Of a DNA stretch of 64,000 nucleotides, positions 1 to 9,630 are shown in pieces; within the stretch, counting starts at the first letter, position 1; every line of letters starts with the position of its first letter. A program made the translations under genes and the position numbers. The notes below the pieces were generated by a model. That model did no database searches. It was not told the origin of the DNA and saw nothing but the letters and a program-made list of their open reading frames with translations. The stretch comes from Arcanobacterium_A hippocoleae (GTDB lineage Bacteria > Actinomycetota > Actinomycetes > Actinomycetales > Actinomycetaceae), in contig NZ_JAVDUJ010000001.1 of the NCBI RefSeq assembly GCF_031456295.1, positions 558,001 to 622,000 of the forward strand, read 5' to 3'.

Positions 1-432
1 CTCACTGGCCAGACCCTCGCTGTAGTACTGGTTGGGATGCTGGCACACCGCAATTCAGCTGCAAGTGCGCTAACTCTTTACGCAACTCTTGCAGCTTTCG
101 GAGCGCCCATTCTTTCTGGTGGAACATCAGGAATTGGTGCATCATTTGGCTTTGTTCTCGGTTTTATTGGCGCAGCCTATGCAGTTGCCCACCTTGCGCA
201 ACGCGGTTTATCTGGCTGGCGCGCAATCGCAGTACCCGCAATCGGGCTTGCTATTCCATATATTCCAGGGTTGATTTGGCTCACCGGCTTTCTCTCCTTA
301 AATGGCAGATTCAGTTTTAGCACTTTACTCGAAACCGGAATTACCCCTTTTCTCATTGGCGATGCCAGCAAACTTCTCATCGCCAGTATTTTTGCGCTGC
401 TGATCAGCGAAAAACAGGCACATCAAAGCTAA
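1..432 (+). CDS. bioY: Biotin transporter BioY, S component (5' end outside window)
   Basis: BioY is the membrane substrate-binding subunit of the ECF-type biotin importer. The frame is open from base 1, where it reads LTGQTLAVVL, the conserved LTGQTL segment of BioY, so the true start lies upstream of the window. The remaining 143 codons show hydrophobic helices, the glycine-rich segment SGGTSGIGASFGF and a YIPGLIWL stretch that fits the usual C-terminal Gly-x-x-WL region. No EcfA or EcfT gene is visible on this side. It converges on holA with 86 bp between the stops. The family call is firm; biotin as substrate follows from the family. Confidence 0.87.
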   Translation, partial: LTGQTLAVVLVGMLAHRNSAASALTLYATLAAFGAPILSGGTSGIGASFGFVLGFIGAAYAVAHLAQRGLSGWRAIAVPAIGLAIPYIPGLIWLTGFLSLNGRFSFSTLLETGITPFLIGDASKLLIASIFALLISEKQAHQS

Positions 433-518
433 CTCACAAGATTTTGAAACTAAATTAGTGACGGTTGAGCCGTTTTGCATACAAGCAGCACTTCATCACC
501 ACGCTCAAACGTCAACCC

Positions 519-1478
519 CTATTTCAAACGCCGTGCTCTTCCGATAGCGAGCAGTGCCCGTTCAAGGGCATATGCACTATCTCGCGACCCTCCTTTGAGA
601 TCCGCATCGGCACGTGCGATCTCCTGAATTGCCCGCCCGAGCCCCACTGCACTCCAGCCACGCAATTCGCGTTTTGCGCGATCAATCTGCCACGGCGCAA
701 GCGATAGCCGATAATCGATTCGCACTGAACGCATCCCGAGCACATAAGCAAGGTTGCGAAACTTCGCCGCGAGCGCAGCAACGATTGCAACTCCGGTGAG
801 CCCAGTAGCTATTGCATGACGGGCTAACTGTACTGCCTTTGCTACATCTCCAATCACCACTGCATCAGCAACCTGATATCCAGTGGCCTCAATTCGCCCT
901 GCACAGTAGCGAGCTACATCAGCTTCCGTGATTTTCCCTGAAACATCGCTCAGCAATTGGTTCGTAACTGCGAGTAGCTCACGCAAATCCGAACCGAGAG
1001 CATCCACTAGGGCATTGACTGCTTGCGGCGTGATCGCACGTTTTTGTTGCGTTACATCATCTTGTACTGCACGCGCTTTGTCATTAGCCGTCTTAACTTG
1101 TTTAATTTCGATCGTGGGGATTTTCTGTTTTGTTATTGCGTCTTTCAGTTTTTTCCCGCGTTGACCACCGTTATGCCGTAAAATCAAGCAAACATCAGGC
1201 TCGGGATGAGGCAGATAGGCGATGATTTCATCGCTTAAATAAGTATTTGCTTGTTCTAGATTTGGGATATAGATGGCGCGCGGCTCACCGAATAATGACG
1301 GAGATGTAAGCATTAGAAGTTCACCTGGCTGTGCATTTTGTGCATCGATCCGTGTTACTTGTGCCCCCGGCACTTGTGCCCGAAATTGATCACGCAAATC
1401 TTCAAATACGCGATCTGCATATACCGGTTCGTCACTTTTAATAAAGACGATTGGAGCAATTTCAAGTGCGTATTTCAT
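519..1478 (-). CDS. holA: DNA polymerase III subunit delta
   Basis: HolA is the clamp-loader subunit that opens the beta sliding clamp. The protein (319 aa) has the family order: an N-terminal AAA+-like fold without a usable Walker A, the segment LFGEPRAIYIPNLEQ where delta subunits carry their beta-binding region, and a helical C-terminal collar with DAxxxGD- and ALLAIGRARR-like stretches. An in-frame ATG six bases upstream (1484) is possible, but an AAAGGG motif sits about seven bases before the ATG at 1478 and too close to the upstream one, so I chose 1478. It follows comEC on the same strand, the common actinobacterial comEA-comEC-holA order. rpsT, often next to holA, is absent and bioY occupies that side. 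Confidence 0.9.
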   Translation of the reverse strand: MKYALEIAPIVFIKSDEPVYADRVFEDLRDQFRAQVPGAQVTRIDAQNAQPGELLMLTSPSLFGEPRAIYIPNLEQANTYLSDEIIAYLPHPEPDVCLILRHNGGQRGKKLKDAITKQKIPTIEIKQVKTANDKARAVQDDVTQQKRAITPQAVNALVDALGSDLRELLAVTNQLLSDVSGKITEADVARYCAGRIEATGYQVADAVVIGDVAKAVQLARHAIATGLTGVAIVAALAAKFRNLAYVLGMRSVRIDYRLSLAPWQIDRAKRELRGWSAVGLGRAIQEIARADADLKGGSRDSAYALERALLAIGRARRLK

Positions 1479-1534
1479 AGCCATACCCTTTAGTATTCCA
1501 CATTATTGAATAGCTGCTAATATTGGAACGCGTC

Positions 1535-1549
1535 TGCTGATAATCAGCA
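1535..1549. other. Perfect 7-bp inverted repeat between comEC and holA
   Basis: TGCTGATAATCAGCA is a perfect palindrome with a one-base centre. It lies in the 117-bp gap between the comEC stop and the holA start. It has no T-tract, so it is more likely an operator, a processing site or chance than a terminator. Confidence 0.3.
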
Positions 1550-1595
1550 CAAATTATCTTCCGGATTTATAATCCCGTCCATTTTGAGATAGCTC

Positions 1596-3644
1596 TCAAC
1601 AACGCTTTTGCGTCTGATACTGTTTTGCACCCACCATAATATCTCCACAATCGAGAGTCGTTTTGATTAACGGTGCCTGCCAAACTGCAAAAGCATTGCG
1701 ATGCGGATGCCCATAATTATTCCGTCCAACTGAAATCAGTGAAATTTCTGGTTTTATTTTTGCAGCGAGTCGCGCAGATTGACTCTTTGCACCGTGATGG
1801 GCCACAATCACGCAGGAAAATTGCGGTAGTTTCATCGGCACTAAATTTTCCTGAATTTCTGCTGGCACATCAGATAATACGAGCACTCGATGTGTTTGCA
1901 AGCGCAGATCTAAGACCAATGAATCCGTATTTGTATCATCTTCACCACCATAGATATGCAATGGACTGAGAATTTCGATCCAATCTGCATATTTTTCATG
2001 CGCTTTGACATGTTTTATTGGAATTTCTTCTTTTTGCGCAGCTGCCAACACTTGCTTATGCCGATATTGTGGATGCTGATTTTCACTCAACCAGACCTGC
2101 TCCACTTGCACTTCGGCCAATACTTGTTCAAATCCGCCCACATGATCTGCATCAAGATGCGAAATAATCAGCAAATCAAGTTTTCGTATTTTATGCCGTC
2201 TCAAGCACGGTACCGCATTACTTCGTTCCTTGCCGGTATCAATGAGCACAGTTTTTCCACCGTTGCGTGCCAGCAAACCAGACCCTTGCCCTACATCACA
2301 TTGAATAAATTCCCATGCGAATGAAGTCTTGTTTCCAATTATCACTGGCATCAGGGGAAAGATGAGCAAAATACAAATTACTACTCCTGCAATAATAAAA
2401 TAAGGCCAGCTCCAAAATCGCGGCCAGCCCTGCCGTGCAAATTCGATTTTTGCTGAATCTCGCACAGATTGTTTGCGTGCCCATAACAAAAGCAATATTA
2501 ATCCTCCCAGTTGAATTACTGCTACTACCCAGACCGGAAAAATGAATGCCGTAAACATTGTCGAAAAACGCGCCACTTGACTTACCCACCATGCACCAAT
2601 CGCACAAGGAAATAGCAAGATAGCTGCAATTGCTGGAATGAATGCGCCAATCACAGCTGCCGCCAATCCAAGTACCGTGATCACCGGAATGACCGGTGCA
2701 ACAACAATATTTGCCGGAACTGCAAACAACGAAAGCTGTGGTTGTAATTGTGCAGAAATTGGGATGATTGCCGTCCCCGCAATCAGTGGTATTACAAGCC
2801 AGGTAGCCCAGCGGCGATTTACGATTGCGGGGATCTGCAGGAACGAATTTCCAATGACGATAATCGCTCCGGTGGTGATCACAGACATCTGAAAACCAAT
2901 TCCAGCTGCGAGATCTGGCCAAAATGCAGCACCGACAATGACCCCCAGACTGAGTGCAGCAATCACTCCACTACCTCGCCCAAGTGAAAAAGCAATCAAT
3001 GCAACTATTCCCATTATTGCCGCACGCAGCACTGAGGCACTTAACCCCACAAGCCCAACCAACAAAAATAAGAAAATACTTGCAATCATTGCGGTAAGAC
3101 GGCGCCTGCGCCGCCCCAGCAAAATCATTGCGACCCCAATCAGCAATGAAATATGTGCCCCGGAAATCGCAACTAAATGTTGCAAGCCGGCCAGCTTCAC
3201 CTGGTTGCGAAGATCTGCGGGCAAACCCGTAGCATCACCAAGCACAACGCCCCGTAAAATCCCAGCAGTCTGATCGGAAAAATCAGCTCCCAGCATTCGA
3301 AATTGCGTATGAATTATGCATCTGAAGTTTTCTGCGTGAGCGTAAATGCTTTCACCTTGGAAAATACTCGCATTACACTCCTTAGGGAGCAAATTATTTG
3401 CACCATAGCGAGACGATTTTTCCGGAAGTGGCAAAATCAGCCCCACCGCGATCGCAATAACTGCCGCAAAGACCATCCCGGCAACCGTTTGCGCAAGACA
3501 CTCTCGACCGATTCCGGTATACGCCAAATAAGCTAAGATCAGCACTGCAATCGAAATGAGAAGCACCGTCTGCAATGGTGAAATCCAACCAACACGTACA
3601 GCCCAAAACACCAAAGCAGGCATTAAGAGTCGATAGTCATGCAC
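1596..3644 (-). CDS. comEC: ComEC/Rec2 family DNA uptake channel with metallo-hydrolase domain
   Basis: ComEC forms the inner-membrane channel that brings single-stranded DNA into the cell during transformation. The 682-aa protein has N-terminal helices, a short soluble region (about 70-130), the competence domain with LVAISGAHISLLIG (about 157-170), many further helices to about residue 435, and a C-terminal metallo-beta-lactamase-like domain with DVGQG (450-454) and the ligand motif SHLDADHVGG (495-504). Both halves are intact. The start is GTG, giving the N-terminus MHDYRLLMPALVFW that resembles other actinobacterial ComEC proteins. It lies 21 bp after comEA. No other competence genes such as pilin assembly are in the window, so whether the cell transforms is unknown. 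Confidence 0.88.
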   Translation of the reverse strand: MHDYRLLMPALVFWAVRVGWISPLQTVLLISIAVLILAYLAYTGIGRECLAQTVAGMVFAAVIAIAVGLILPLPEKSSRYGANNLLPKECNASIFQGESIYAHAENFRCIIHTQFRMLGADFSDQTAGILRGVVLGDATGLPADLRNQVKLAGLQHLVAISGAHISLLIGVAMILLGRRRRRLTAMIASIFLFLLVGLVGLSASVLRAAIMGIVALIAFSLGRGSGVIAALSLGVIVGAAFWPDLAAGIGFQMSVITTGAIIVIGNSFLQIPAIVNRRWATWLVIPLIAGTAIIPISAQLQPQLSLFAVPANIVVAPVIPVITVLGLAAAVIGAFIPAIAAILLFPCAIGAWWVSQVARFSTMFTAFIFPVWVVAVIQLGGLILLLLWARKQSVRDSAKIEFARQGWPRFWSWPYFIIAGVVICILLIFPLMPVIIGNKTSFAWEFIQCDVGQGSGLLARNGGKTVLIDTGKERSNAVPCLRRHKIRKLDLLIISHLDADHVGGFEQVLAEVQVEQVWLSENQHPQYRHKQVLAAAQKEEIPIKHVKAHEKYADWIEILSPLHIYGGEDDTNTDSLVLDLRLQTHRVLVLSDVPAEIQENLVPMKLPQFSCVIVAHHGAKSQSARLAAKIKPEISLISVGRNNYGHPHRNAFAVWQAPLIKTTLDCGDIMVGAKQYQTQKRC

Positions 3645-3665
3645 ACGATCACCGTCTTTTTCGCA

Positions 3666-4508
3666 TCACAATGTAAGATATGGCCGCAATTTTTCGAGAG
3701 TTTTCTGACCGATCCGCGATACTTGCAGTAAATCTTCAAGACTCTGGAATGGGCCATTTTGCGCACGCCAGTTAAGAATCTCGCGGGCAGTGATTGCACC
3801 GATTCCAGGAATCTGATCAAGCTGTTCCACAGTAGCTGTATTCAGGTTTACTTTTTGCCGTGAACCTTCTGGATTCTCCGCTCCAGCACTGCCTGCTACC
3901 GTCTGCCCTTTACTTCCCCGCACTCCTTGCCCCTGCTGCACTCCTGGGGACGGTTCACCAAGTGCAGGTTCTCCTTTTACTGGCACATGGATCTGTGCAC
4001 CATCTGAAATTGTTTGCGCCAAATTCACCAAATTAATATCAGCATTTTCTTGTGGGCCTCCAGCAGCTTGCAAAGCGTCATTCACCCGCGCATCAAGCGG
4101 TAATTCAACTACACCCGGACGATTTACAGCTCCTGATACATAGACAATGATCTGTTCATTTGTTTCACGCTCCTGACTTTCGGTTTTGTAGCCAGACATA
4201 GTTTCTGGCTGGCTCCTACTTTTTTGCGTTAGATCCTGCGCAGAATAATCTTTTGTTTCTCTGGCCGGAAGTGCTTTTGCCGTCGATTGCGAATTGTAAA
4301 TCCCTACGACAAGCACCGAAATCAATACCACGCTAAAAATAACTGCCAAACTGATTAGCGCATTTTGATCAAGCCCAATACGACGACGCTGCCGCACTGT
4401 GGGAGCGCCGTGAATCTGACTTTCATCGCCCAATGTAGCGGCAAGCGCAAGCTGGCTGAAATATTTCGGCGAACTGCGCTGATTTCGATTCGGTGGCGGA
4501 TTTTGCAT
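3666..4508 (-). CDS. comEA: ComEA family DNA-binding competence protein
   Basis: ComEA is a membrane-anchored DNA receptor that hands incoming DNA to ComEC. The 280-aa protein has a basic cytoplasmic N-terminus, one membrane helix (about 49-72), a linker, an SLBB-type domain (about 122-177, VYVSGAVNRPGVVELP), a low-complexity spacer rich in Gly, Gln and Pro (about 180-215), and a C-terminal double helix-hairpin-helix domain (VNLNTATVEQLDQIPGIG onward). The linker between SLBB and HhH looks long enough to span part of the wall. It heads the comEA-comEC-holA set. Family assignment is secure. Confidence 0.9.
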   Translation of the reverse strand: MQNPPPNRNQRSSPKYFSQLALAATLGDESQIHGAPTVRQRRRIGLDQNALISLAVIFSVVLISVLVVGIYNSQSTAKALPARETKDYSAQDLTQKSRSQPETMSGYKTESQERETNEQIIVYVSGAVNRPGVVELPLDARVNDALQAAGGPQENADINLVNLAQTISDGAQIHVPVKGEPALGEPSPGVQQGQGVRGSKGQTVAGSAGAENPEGSRQKVNLNTATVEQLDQIPGIGAITAREILNWRAQNGPFQSLEDLLQVSRIGQKTLEKLRPYLTL

Positions 4509-4621
4509 AAAACTGTTTTAACAAACGACGCACCGCAAAATTAAGCACCTCATATCAGTTGTGGAAACTTCAGACACAATGAAGTAGCTGTGCAAAAACT
4601 TCAGCCCGCGATTTAGCTTTG

Positions 4622-4658
4622 CAAAAAGCACTCCACAACCGTGAAGTGCTTTTTATTT
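4622..4658 (-). terminator. Hairpin terminator after the aldose epimerase gene
   Basis: A perfect 10-bp stem (4623-4632 with 4645-4654) is A/T-tailed on both sides, so it can act in either direction. It sits about 95 bp beyond the stop of the minus-strand epimerase gene and upstream of comEA. Confidence 0.7.
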
Positions 4659-4748
4659 CAAAATATTATTTCGAGAAATTAGCGCCGGAGACAACCCATC
4701 GAACCAGTAATACTGCCAAAGACACTATCAGAAGTAGACCAAACCCAG

Positions 4749-5726
4749 TTACTCACTATAGCTCAGCGTAGCTGAAATCGTCTTCACCCCACCTGGACGC
4801 AACCGCACACTCGCCATCGAATCAGCACGATTGAACGCATCAGGTAAATTAGATAACGGCTCCAAAGCAAATGATTTACGCGAGTCACGCGGCAAATCAT
4901 CAGCCGTAAATACATGCATCACTGAAGTAGAAATCGGTTCCTGGCTCACTTTGATCTGTTGTGTTGAGGAAAGACTACGCACAAAAGTAGTAGCAACACC
5001 ATCTTCATCAGGCACTAACCCGCGGAAAGAATCATCAATTTCGGTGTTCCCCACGTATGCATACTTCACCGGTGCTTGCACGCCAGCGTACGCCGCTTCG
5101 CCAGCAAGTGGAATTTTCTTCCCATCAACTAAAATCTTGGTACGCGCTGGGATCTCCAGTTCACAATTAGAAATAACTTCTTGATCAGGAATCCGCAAAT
5201 ACGGATGCCATCCCAATGCCAATGGAATATCTTGCGCGCCAGTATTAGTTGCAGCAATCACAACAGATAAATGTTCAACCCCATCAGCACCATTTTCTAA
5301 TGAGAAAGTAACTTCGATCCGAAATGGCCACGGATAGCCAACACCTCCCGGGCAGTCGGCAGCAAGTACAAGTGCAGTATCTTTAGCGACCACTGCGAAA
5401 TCCAAATCCTGCACTAAACCGTGAATCGCTTCCCCGTTTGCATCAAATTCAAGTTGGTAACGTTCACCATCGAATACATAGCTTCCGTCTTTTACACGAC
5501 CCGGCCAAGGCGCAAGCACACGACTGCGTGATGCTATGCATTGGCGCAGCTCTGCAGCATTATGATAGCCATCGATCACATTTTTCCCTGGTTTTGGCTC
5601 CCACGAAATCAACGTGGCACCCAGCTGCGTCACAACAGCTTTTGCACCCGAATCTGCGATGATTTCCCACGCCGGAAGACCATCAAAATCGCATGGCAGA
5701 ATCTGTGCATAAATTGATCCGGGCAT
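4749..5726 (-). CDS. Aldose 1-epimerase family protein
   Basis: The protein (325 aa) belongs to the galactose mutarotase-like superfamily, which interconverts alpha and beta anomers of sugars or sugar phosphates. Visible family marks are APWPGRVKDGSY (72-83), a first histidine in EAIHGL (His102), and GWHPYL with the second conserved histidine (His174). The frame is open 52 codons further upstream, but GGGAG lies just before the ATG at 5726 and the upstream extension does not look like this family. The gene stands alone between two terminators, so context does not reveal the sugar. A role in hexose-6-phosphate mutarotation is equally possible. Confidence 0.8.
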   Translation of the reverse strand: MPGSIYAQILPCDFDGLPAWEIIADSGAKAVVTQLGATLISWEPKPGKNVIDGYHNAAELRQCIASRSRVLAPWPGRVKDGSYVFDGERYQLEFDANGEAIHGLVQDLDFAVVAKDTALVLAADCPGGVGYPWPFRIEVTFSLENGADGVEHLSVVIAATNTGAQDIPLALGWHPYLRIPDQEVISNCELEIPARTKILVDGKKIPLAGEAAYAGVQAPVKYAYVGNTEIDDSFRGLVPDEDGVATTFVRSLSSTQQIKVSQEPISTSVMHVFTADDLPRDSRKSFALEPLSNLPDAFNRADSMASVRLRPGGVKTISATLSYSE

Positions 5727-5824
5727 TTGCTCCCTTTCACATTCTTCATTCTTAAATCGACGATTGTATTTATTCCACGGCGCAATACACACCGAAAACC
5801 ATCTACACCCTAGCGCAAGCATAA

Positions 5825-5872
5825 AAATATTGACGGAAACGTCCAGAAATTGGAATGTTTCCGCCAATATTT
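5825..5872 (-). terminator. Probable leuS terminator
   Basis: Arms 5825-5840 and 5857-5872 pair over 15 of 16 positions with one A-C mismatch. On the minus strand the right arm ends in a run of five T. It lies 128 bp beyond the leuS stop and just upstream of the epimerase gene. A GGAAAC...GTTTCC core also resembles a repressor half-site pair, so an operator role is a weaker alternative. Confidence 0.5.
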
Positions 5873-5999
5873 GAATTCTCACTGCTTTTTCGCAATTTCC
5901 CTAGCTACTATCCCGAGCATCCTGCCAGGCAGCAGAAGTGAAAGCACACATCTTCCGGCAGAAAATTGCAGATTTGATTGTGCGCTCAGCGAAAACAGA

Positions 6000-8891
6000 T
6001 CACGGCACAATATTGATCAACTTCGGAGCACGCACCACTACTTTGCGTGGATCACCATTCAAATACTGCTGCACCTTTTCTGAAGCCAAAGCTAAATCCG
6101 TGAGCTCAGATTCTGAAATATTTGGTGCCACCTCAAGGCGATCACGCACTTTTCCGCACACTTGCACCACACAGGTGACGGTATCATCAACCAGCAGCGA
6201 TGGATCTTTGACCTGCGGGAAAGGCGCATGCGCCAGCGACTGCTGATGCCCCAGCTTTTCCCACAATTCTTCGGCAAGATGCGGCGCCACAGGTGCAACC
6301 ATCTTCACCAAAGCTTCAGCAGCTTCACGCGGCACTTTCTGCCCAGTGAGATGATTATTCAGCACAATCATTTTCGCAATCGCAGTATTCACCCGCATCG
6401 CCGCATAATCAGCGGAAACATCATGAATCGTGCGAGCAAGGATCTTTGCAGTTTGTAAATCTAGCGCATCCTCGGTAACGATCAGTGCACCAGTCTTTTC
6501 GTCAATCAGATTCCGCCATAACCGCTGCAAGAATCGCTGCGAGCCGACCACTGCACGAGTCTCCCACGGCCGTGAAATATCAAGCGGCCCCATCGACATC
6601 TCATACACCCGGAATGTATCTGCACCATATTCGGCACACATTTCGTCAGGGGTCACAATGTTCTTCAGGCTCTTCCCCATCTTTCCATACTCACGATCAA
6701 CTGGCTCTCCTTGCCACATATACGTGACTTCGCCGGAACCATCAGCAGCCGGAACCTCTTCAACTTCATCGGCTGGCACATACTGACCGCGCGCATCCGT
6801 ATACGCATACGCCTGCACATAGCCTTGGTTGAAGAGTTCATGGAATGGCTCGCAGGAGGAAACAAATCCCAAATCAAAAAGCACCTTATGCCAGAAACGC
6901 GCATAGAGCAGATGCAATACTGCGTGTTCAACACCGCCCACATATAAATCGGCACCGCCGCACGCTTTCCCTTCCTTTGGCCCCATCCAATATGCTTCAT
7001 TTTCCGGTGCGCAGAAGGCAGCATCGTGATTCGGATCAAGATAGCGCAATTCGTACCAGCAAGAGCCGGCCCAATTCGGCATCGTATTTGTATCACGCTG
7101 ATAAACCTTTGGCCCCTCGCCCAAATCGAGCTCAACATTTACCCAATCTTGCAATCTGCCCAGCGGCGGCTCCGGGCTGGAAGTAGCATCATCTGGATCA
7201 AAAGCACGCGGTGAATAATCAGGCGTATCAGGTAAATTCACTGGCAGCATCGATTCAGGCAGCGCATGTACATTGCCTTGCGCATCGTACACTACTGGGA
7301 ATGGTTCACCCCAATAGCGCTGACGGGAGAATAACCAATCACGCAAACGATAGGTGATCGTGGATTCACCCAAACCGCGCTCAGAAAGCCATTGCGTAAT
7401 TTTCGCTTTACCACTCTCCTTGGTGAGCCCATTTAGTGAAATCTCGGAATTCTCAGAATTAATTATTTCTCCGTCTTCCACCCATGCGGTTTCCCAGGTG
7501 AAACCCTCAGCAGGTTTCATCGTGGCGATGATATCTAAATCAAACTTCTTTGCGAAATCAAAATCGCGCTGATCGTGAGCTGGTACAGCCATGATCGCGC
7601 CAGTACCGTAGCTCATCATCACATAGTCTGCAGTAAAGACGGGAGTTAATTTTCCATTCACCGGATTATCAGCATAAATCCCAGTAAAGACACCTGTCTT
7701 TTCTTTTGTTGTATCAGCTCGATCCGCATCTGATTTCCGCATCGCTTGAGCTTGATATGCAGCTACGGCTTCACGTGGCGTAGCCGCCCCGTCTTTCCAA
7801 GCTTCGCGTGTGCCAGCTGGCCATTCCTGCGGAATATTTTCTGCCGCCAGCAGTGGATGCTCCGGTGAAACAACCATGAAGGTAGCTCCAAAAAGCGTAT
7901 CTGGCCGTGTGGTAAAAACAGTTAACTGCGTATCCTTGCTCCGCCCGTGTGCAGTAAACTGCACATTTGCGCCAAAGGATTTTCCAATCCAATTTCGCTG
8001 CATCGAGCGCACTTTATCTGGCCAATTCACCAAATCCAGATCAGCTGCGAGTCGATCCGAATATTCGGTGATCCGCATCATCCATTGCCGTAATTTTCGC
8101 TTAAAGACAGGGAAATTACCGCGTTCTGAACGTCCTTCATTTGTTACTTCTTCATTTGCGAGCACTGTGCCAAGCCCCGGACACCAATTCACTGGCGCAT
8201 AATCAATATACGCAAGACGGCGTGAATCCACTGCGTCACGTTGCTCTTGTGCACTTAGTTCGTCCCATTTTCGCCCGTCAGGTAAGGCAATCGAACCGTC
8301 AGCATATCCGGCGATGAGCTCATCAATATGCCGTGCCCGCCCTTTACTGCCTGGCATCCGTCCCGCAGCTTGCGGATCATACCAAGAATTGAAAATTTGT
8401 AAGAAAATCCATTGCGTCCACTTCACATATTCGATATCAGTAGTCGCAAAAGAGCGCCGGGCTTCATGTGAAAGCCCAATTCGCCGTAATTGCTTCCGCA
8501 TAGTTGCAATATTTTCTTCAGTTGTGGCTCGCGGATGCCGCCCCGTCTGCACTGCAAATTGCTCAGCAGGCAATCCGAATGCATCAAAGCCCATCGTATA
8601 GAGCACATTTTTTCCTTGCATCCGCTGATATCGTGCCACCGTATCGGTAGCAATATAACCCAAGGGATGCCCCACATGTAATCCCTTACCTGACGGATAC
8701 GGGAACATATCTAGGAGAAAGTAGGATTCTGGTAGTAGTTCATCTTTGCCGTCAGCAAGCTCACCAACTGGATTTGGTGCATTGAAAGTACCTTCGGCTT
8801 CCCACCTGTCTTGCCATTTTGCTTCAATTGCATTTGCAAGCTCAGCGGTGTAGCGATACGGGAATGTGCCTTCCATCGTTTCGTTACTCAT
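6000..8891 (-). CDS. leuS: Leucyl-tRNA synthetase
   Basis: LeuS charges tRNA-Leu with leucine in the cytoplasm. The 963-aa class I synthetase carries the ATP-binding motif YPSGKGLHVGHPLGY (the HIGH equivalent) near residue 67-81, a large editing domain with the threonine-rich TTRPDTLFGATF segment, the KMSKS loop as KMGKSLKNIV, and a C-terminal anticodon domain ending in VVRAPKLINIVP. The start ATG fits the family and has GGAGCAAAAG upstream. The 253-bp gap to the divergent HIT gene shows no T-box or other leader structure I can recognise. Confidence 0.97.
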   Translation of the reverse strand: MSNETMEGTFPYRYTAELANAIEAKWQDRWEAEGTFNAPNPVGELADGKDELLPESYFLLDMFPYPSGKGLHVGHPLGYIATDTVARYQRMQGKNVLYTMGFDAFGLPAEQFAVQTGRHPRATTEENIATMRKQLRRIGLSHEARRSFATTDIEYVKWTQWIFLQIFNSWYDPQAAGRMPGSKGRARHIDELIAGYADGSIALPDGRKWDELSAQEQRDAVDSRRLAYIDYAPVNWCPGLGTVLANEEVTNEGRSERGNFPVFKRKLRQWMMRITEYSDRLAADLDLVNWPDKVRSMQRNWIGKSFGANVQFTAHGRSKDTQLTVFTTRPDTLFGATFMVVSPEHPLLAAENIPQEWPAGTREAWKDGAATPREAVAAYQAQAMRKSDADRADTTKEKTGVFTGIYADNPVNGKLTPVFTADYVMMSYGTGAIMAVPAHDQRDFDFAKKFDLDIIATMKPAEGFTWETAWVEDGEIINSENSEISLNGLTKESGKAKITQWLSERGLGESTITYRLRDWLFSRQRYWGEPFPVVYDAQGNVHALPESMLPVNLPDTPDYSPRAFDPDDATSSPEPPLGRLQDWVNVELDLGEGPKVYQRDTNTMPNWAGSCWYELRYLDPNHDAAFCAPENEAYWMGPKEGKACGGADLYVGGVEHAVLHLLYARFWHKVLFDLGFVSSCEPFHELFNQGYVQAYAYTDARGQYVPADEVEEVPAADGSGEVTYMWQGEPVDREYGKMGKSLKNIVTPDEMCAEYGADTFRVYEMSMGPLDISRPWETRAVVGSQRFLQRLWRNLIDEKTGALIVTEDALDLQTAKILARTIHDVSADYAAMRVNTAIAKMIVLNNHLTGQKVPREAAEALVKMVAPVAPHLAEELWEKLGHQQSLAHAPFPQVKDPSLLVDDTVTCVVQVCGKVRDRLEVAPNISESELTDLALASEKVQQYLNGDPRKVVVRAPKLINIVP

Positions 8892-9144
8892 CTACTTTTG
8901 CTCCTTGATTTTCGTAATTTTCGCGAATCTACTGCCTGCTATCTGGCAAGATCCAATCTGAAAATATTCCTCACTGTGCCTTCTCAAAACTGAAAAGCGC
9001 AATTACGTGCTGTTCAATCCTACCTCAGCCGTTCGCTTCTCACAGTTCCGTCTTACCTGGTGACGGCAAACTCACTTCCAGTTGCAAATCCGCTATGCAG
9101 AGAAGACTCTTTGTAGTTTAGATGAGAGCATTTACACTTAAAAC

Positions 9145-9582
9145 ATGAGTATTTTTACAAAAATCATTGACGGTGAAATTCCCGGCCGTTTTGTTTGGCA
9201 AGACGAAGTTTGCGTTGCATTTGCAACTATTGAACCAGTCGAAGCAGGGCACGTTTTACTCGTACCGCGGATCGAAGTGGATAAATTTTACGATCTTGAT
9301 CCAGAAATTTTTGCACATCTGGCAAAAGTTGCGCAAATAATTGGACGAGCACAAGCACATGCTTTTGGTACATCCCGTGCAATCATGTCGATCTTTGGTT
9401 TCGATGTGCCACATGTACACTTACATCTCCATCCAGGATCGCCTGATACAGTGAAAAAAATCAGCACTCCAAAAATGGCTGACGGTGCGGCTCTCGATGC
9501 GGCAATGGAAAAATTACGTGATTCGCTATGTACACTTGGCTACCGCAAAAATGTGCCAGCTGAAATGGGAAAGCTAAGCTGA
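9145..9582 (+). CDS. HIT family nucleotide-binding protein
   Basis: HIT proteins are small nucleotide hydrolases or transferases that act on phosphoamidates and dinucleoside polyphosphates. The 145-aa protein matches the HIT/Hint length and order: SIFTKIIDGEIPGRFVWQDE at the start, EAGHVLLVP, and the histidine triad VPHVHLHLHP near residues 90-99. No clear ribosome site precedes the ATG, so the mRNA may have a very short leader. It is divergent from leuS and convergent with the VKOR gene. The physiological substrate cannot be told from sequence. Confidence 0.9.
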   Translation: MSIFTKIIDGEIPGRFVWQDEVCVAFATIEPVEAGHVLLVPRIEVDKFYDLDPEIFAHLAKVAQIIGRAQAHAFGTSRAIMSIFGFDVPHVHLHLHPGSPDTVKKISTPKMADGAALDAAMEKLRDSLCTLGYRKNVPAEMGKLS

Positions 9583-9630
9583 AATCGCGACGCGAAATTC
9601 GCACCCGGATGCGTCAATTTTCTTTATCTT

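Noticed and set aside
2296..2922. 208-codon minus-strand frame inside comEC
   Set aside because: It is an alternative frame of comEC; its Cys-, Ser- and Trp-rich translation shows no domain, whereas comEC is intact across it.
6000..8891. Long plus-strand open frames inside leuS (for example 6430-6786 and 7810-8202)
   Set aside because: They mirror leuS codons, show no ribosome sites or domains, and similar shadows occur in all long genes here.
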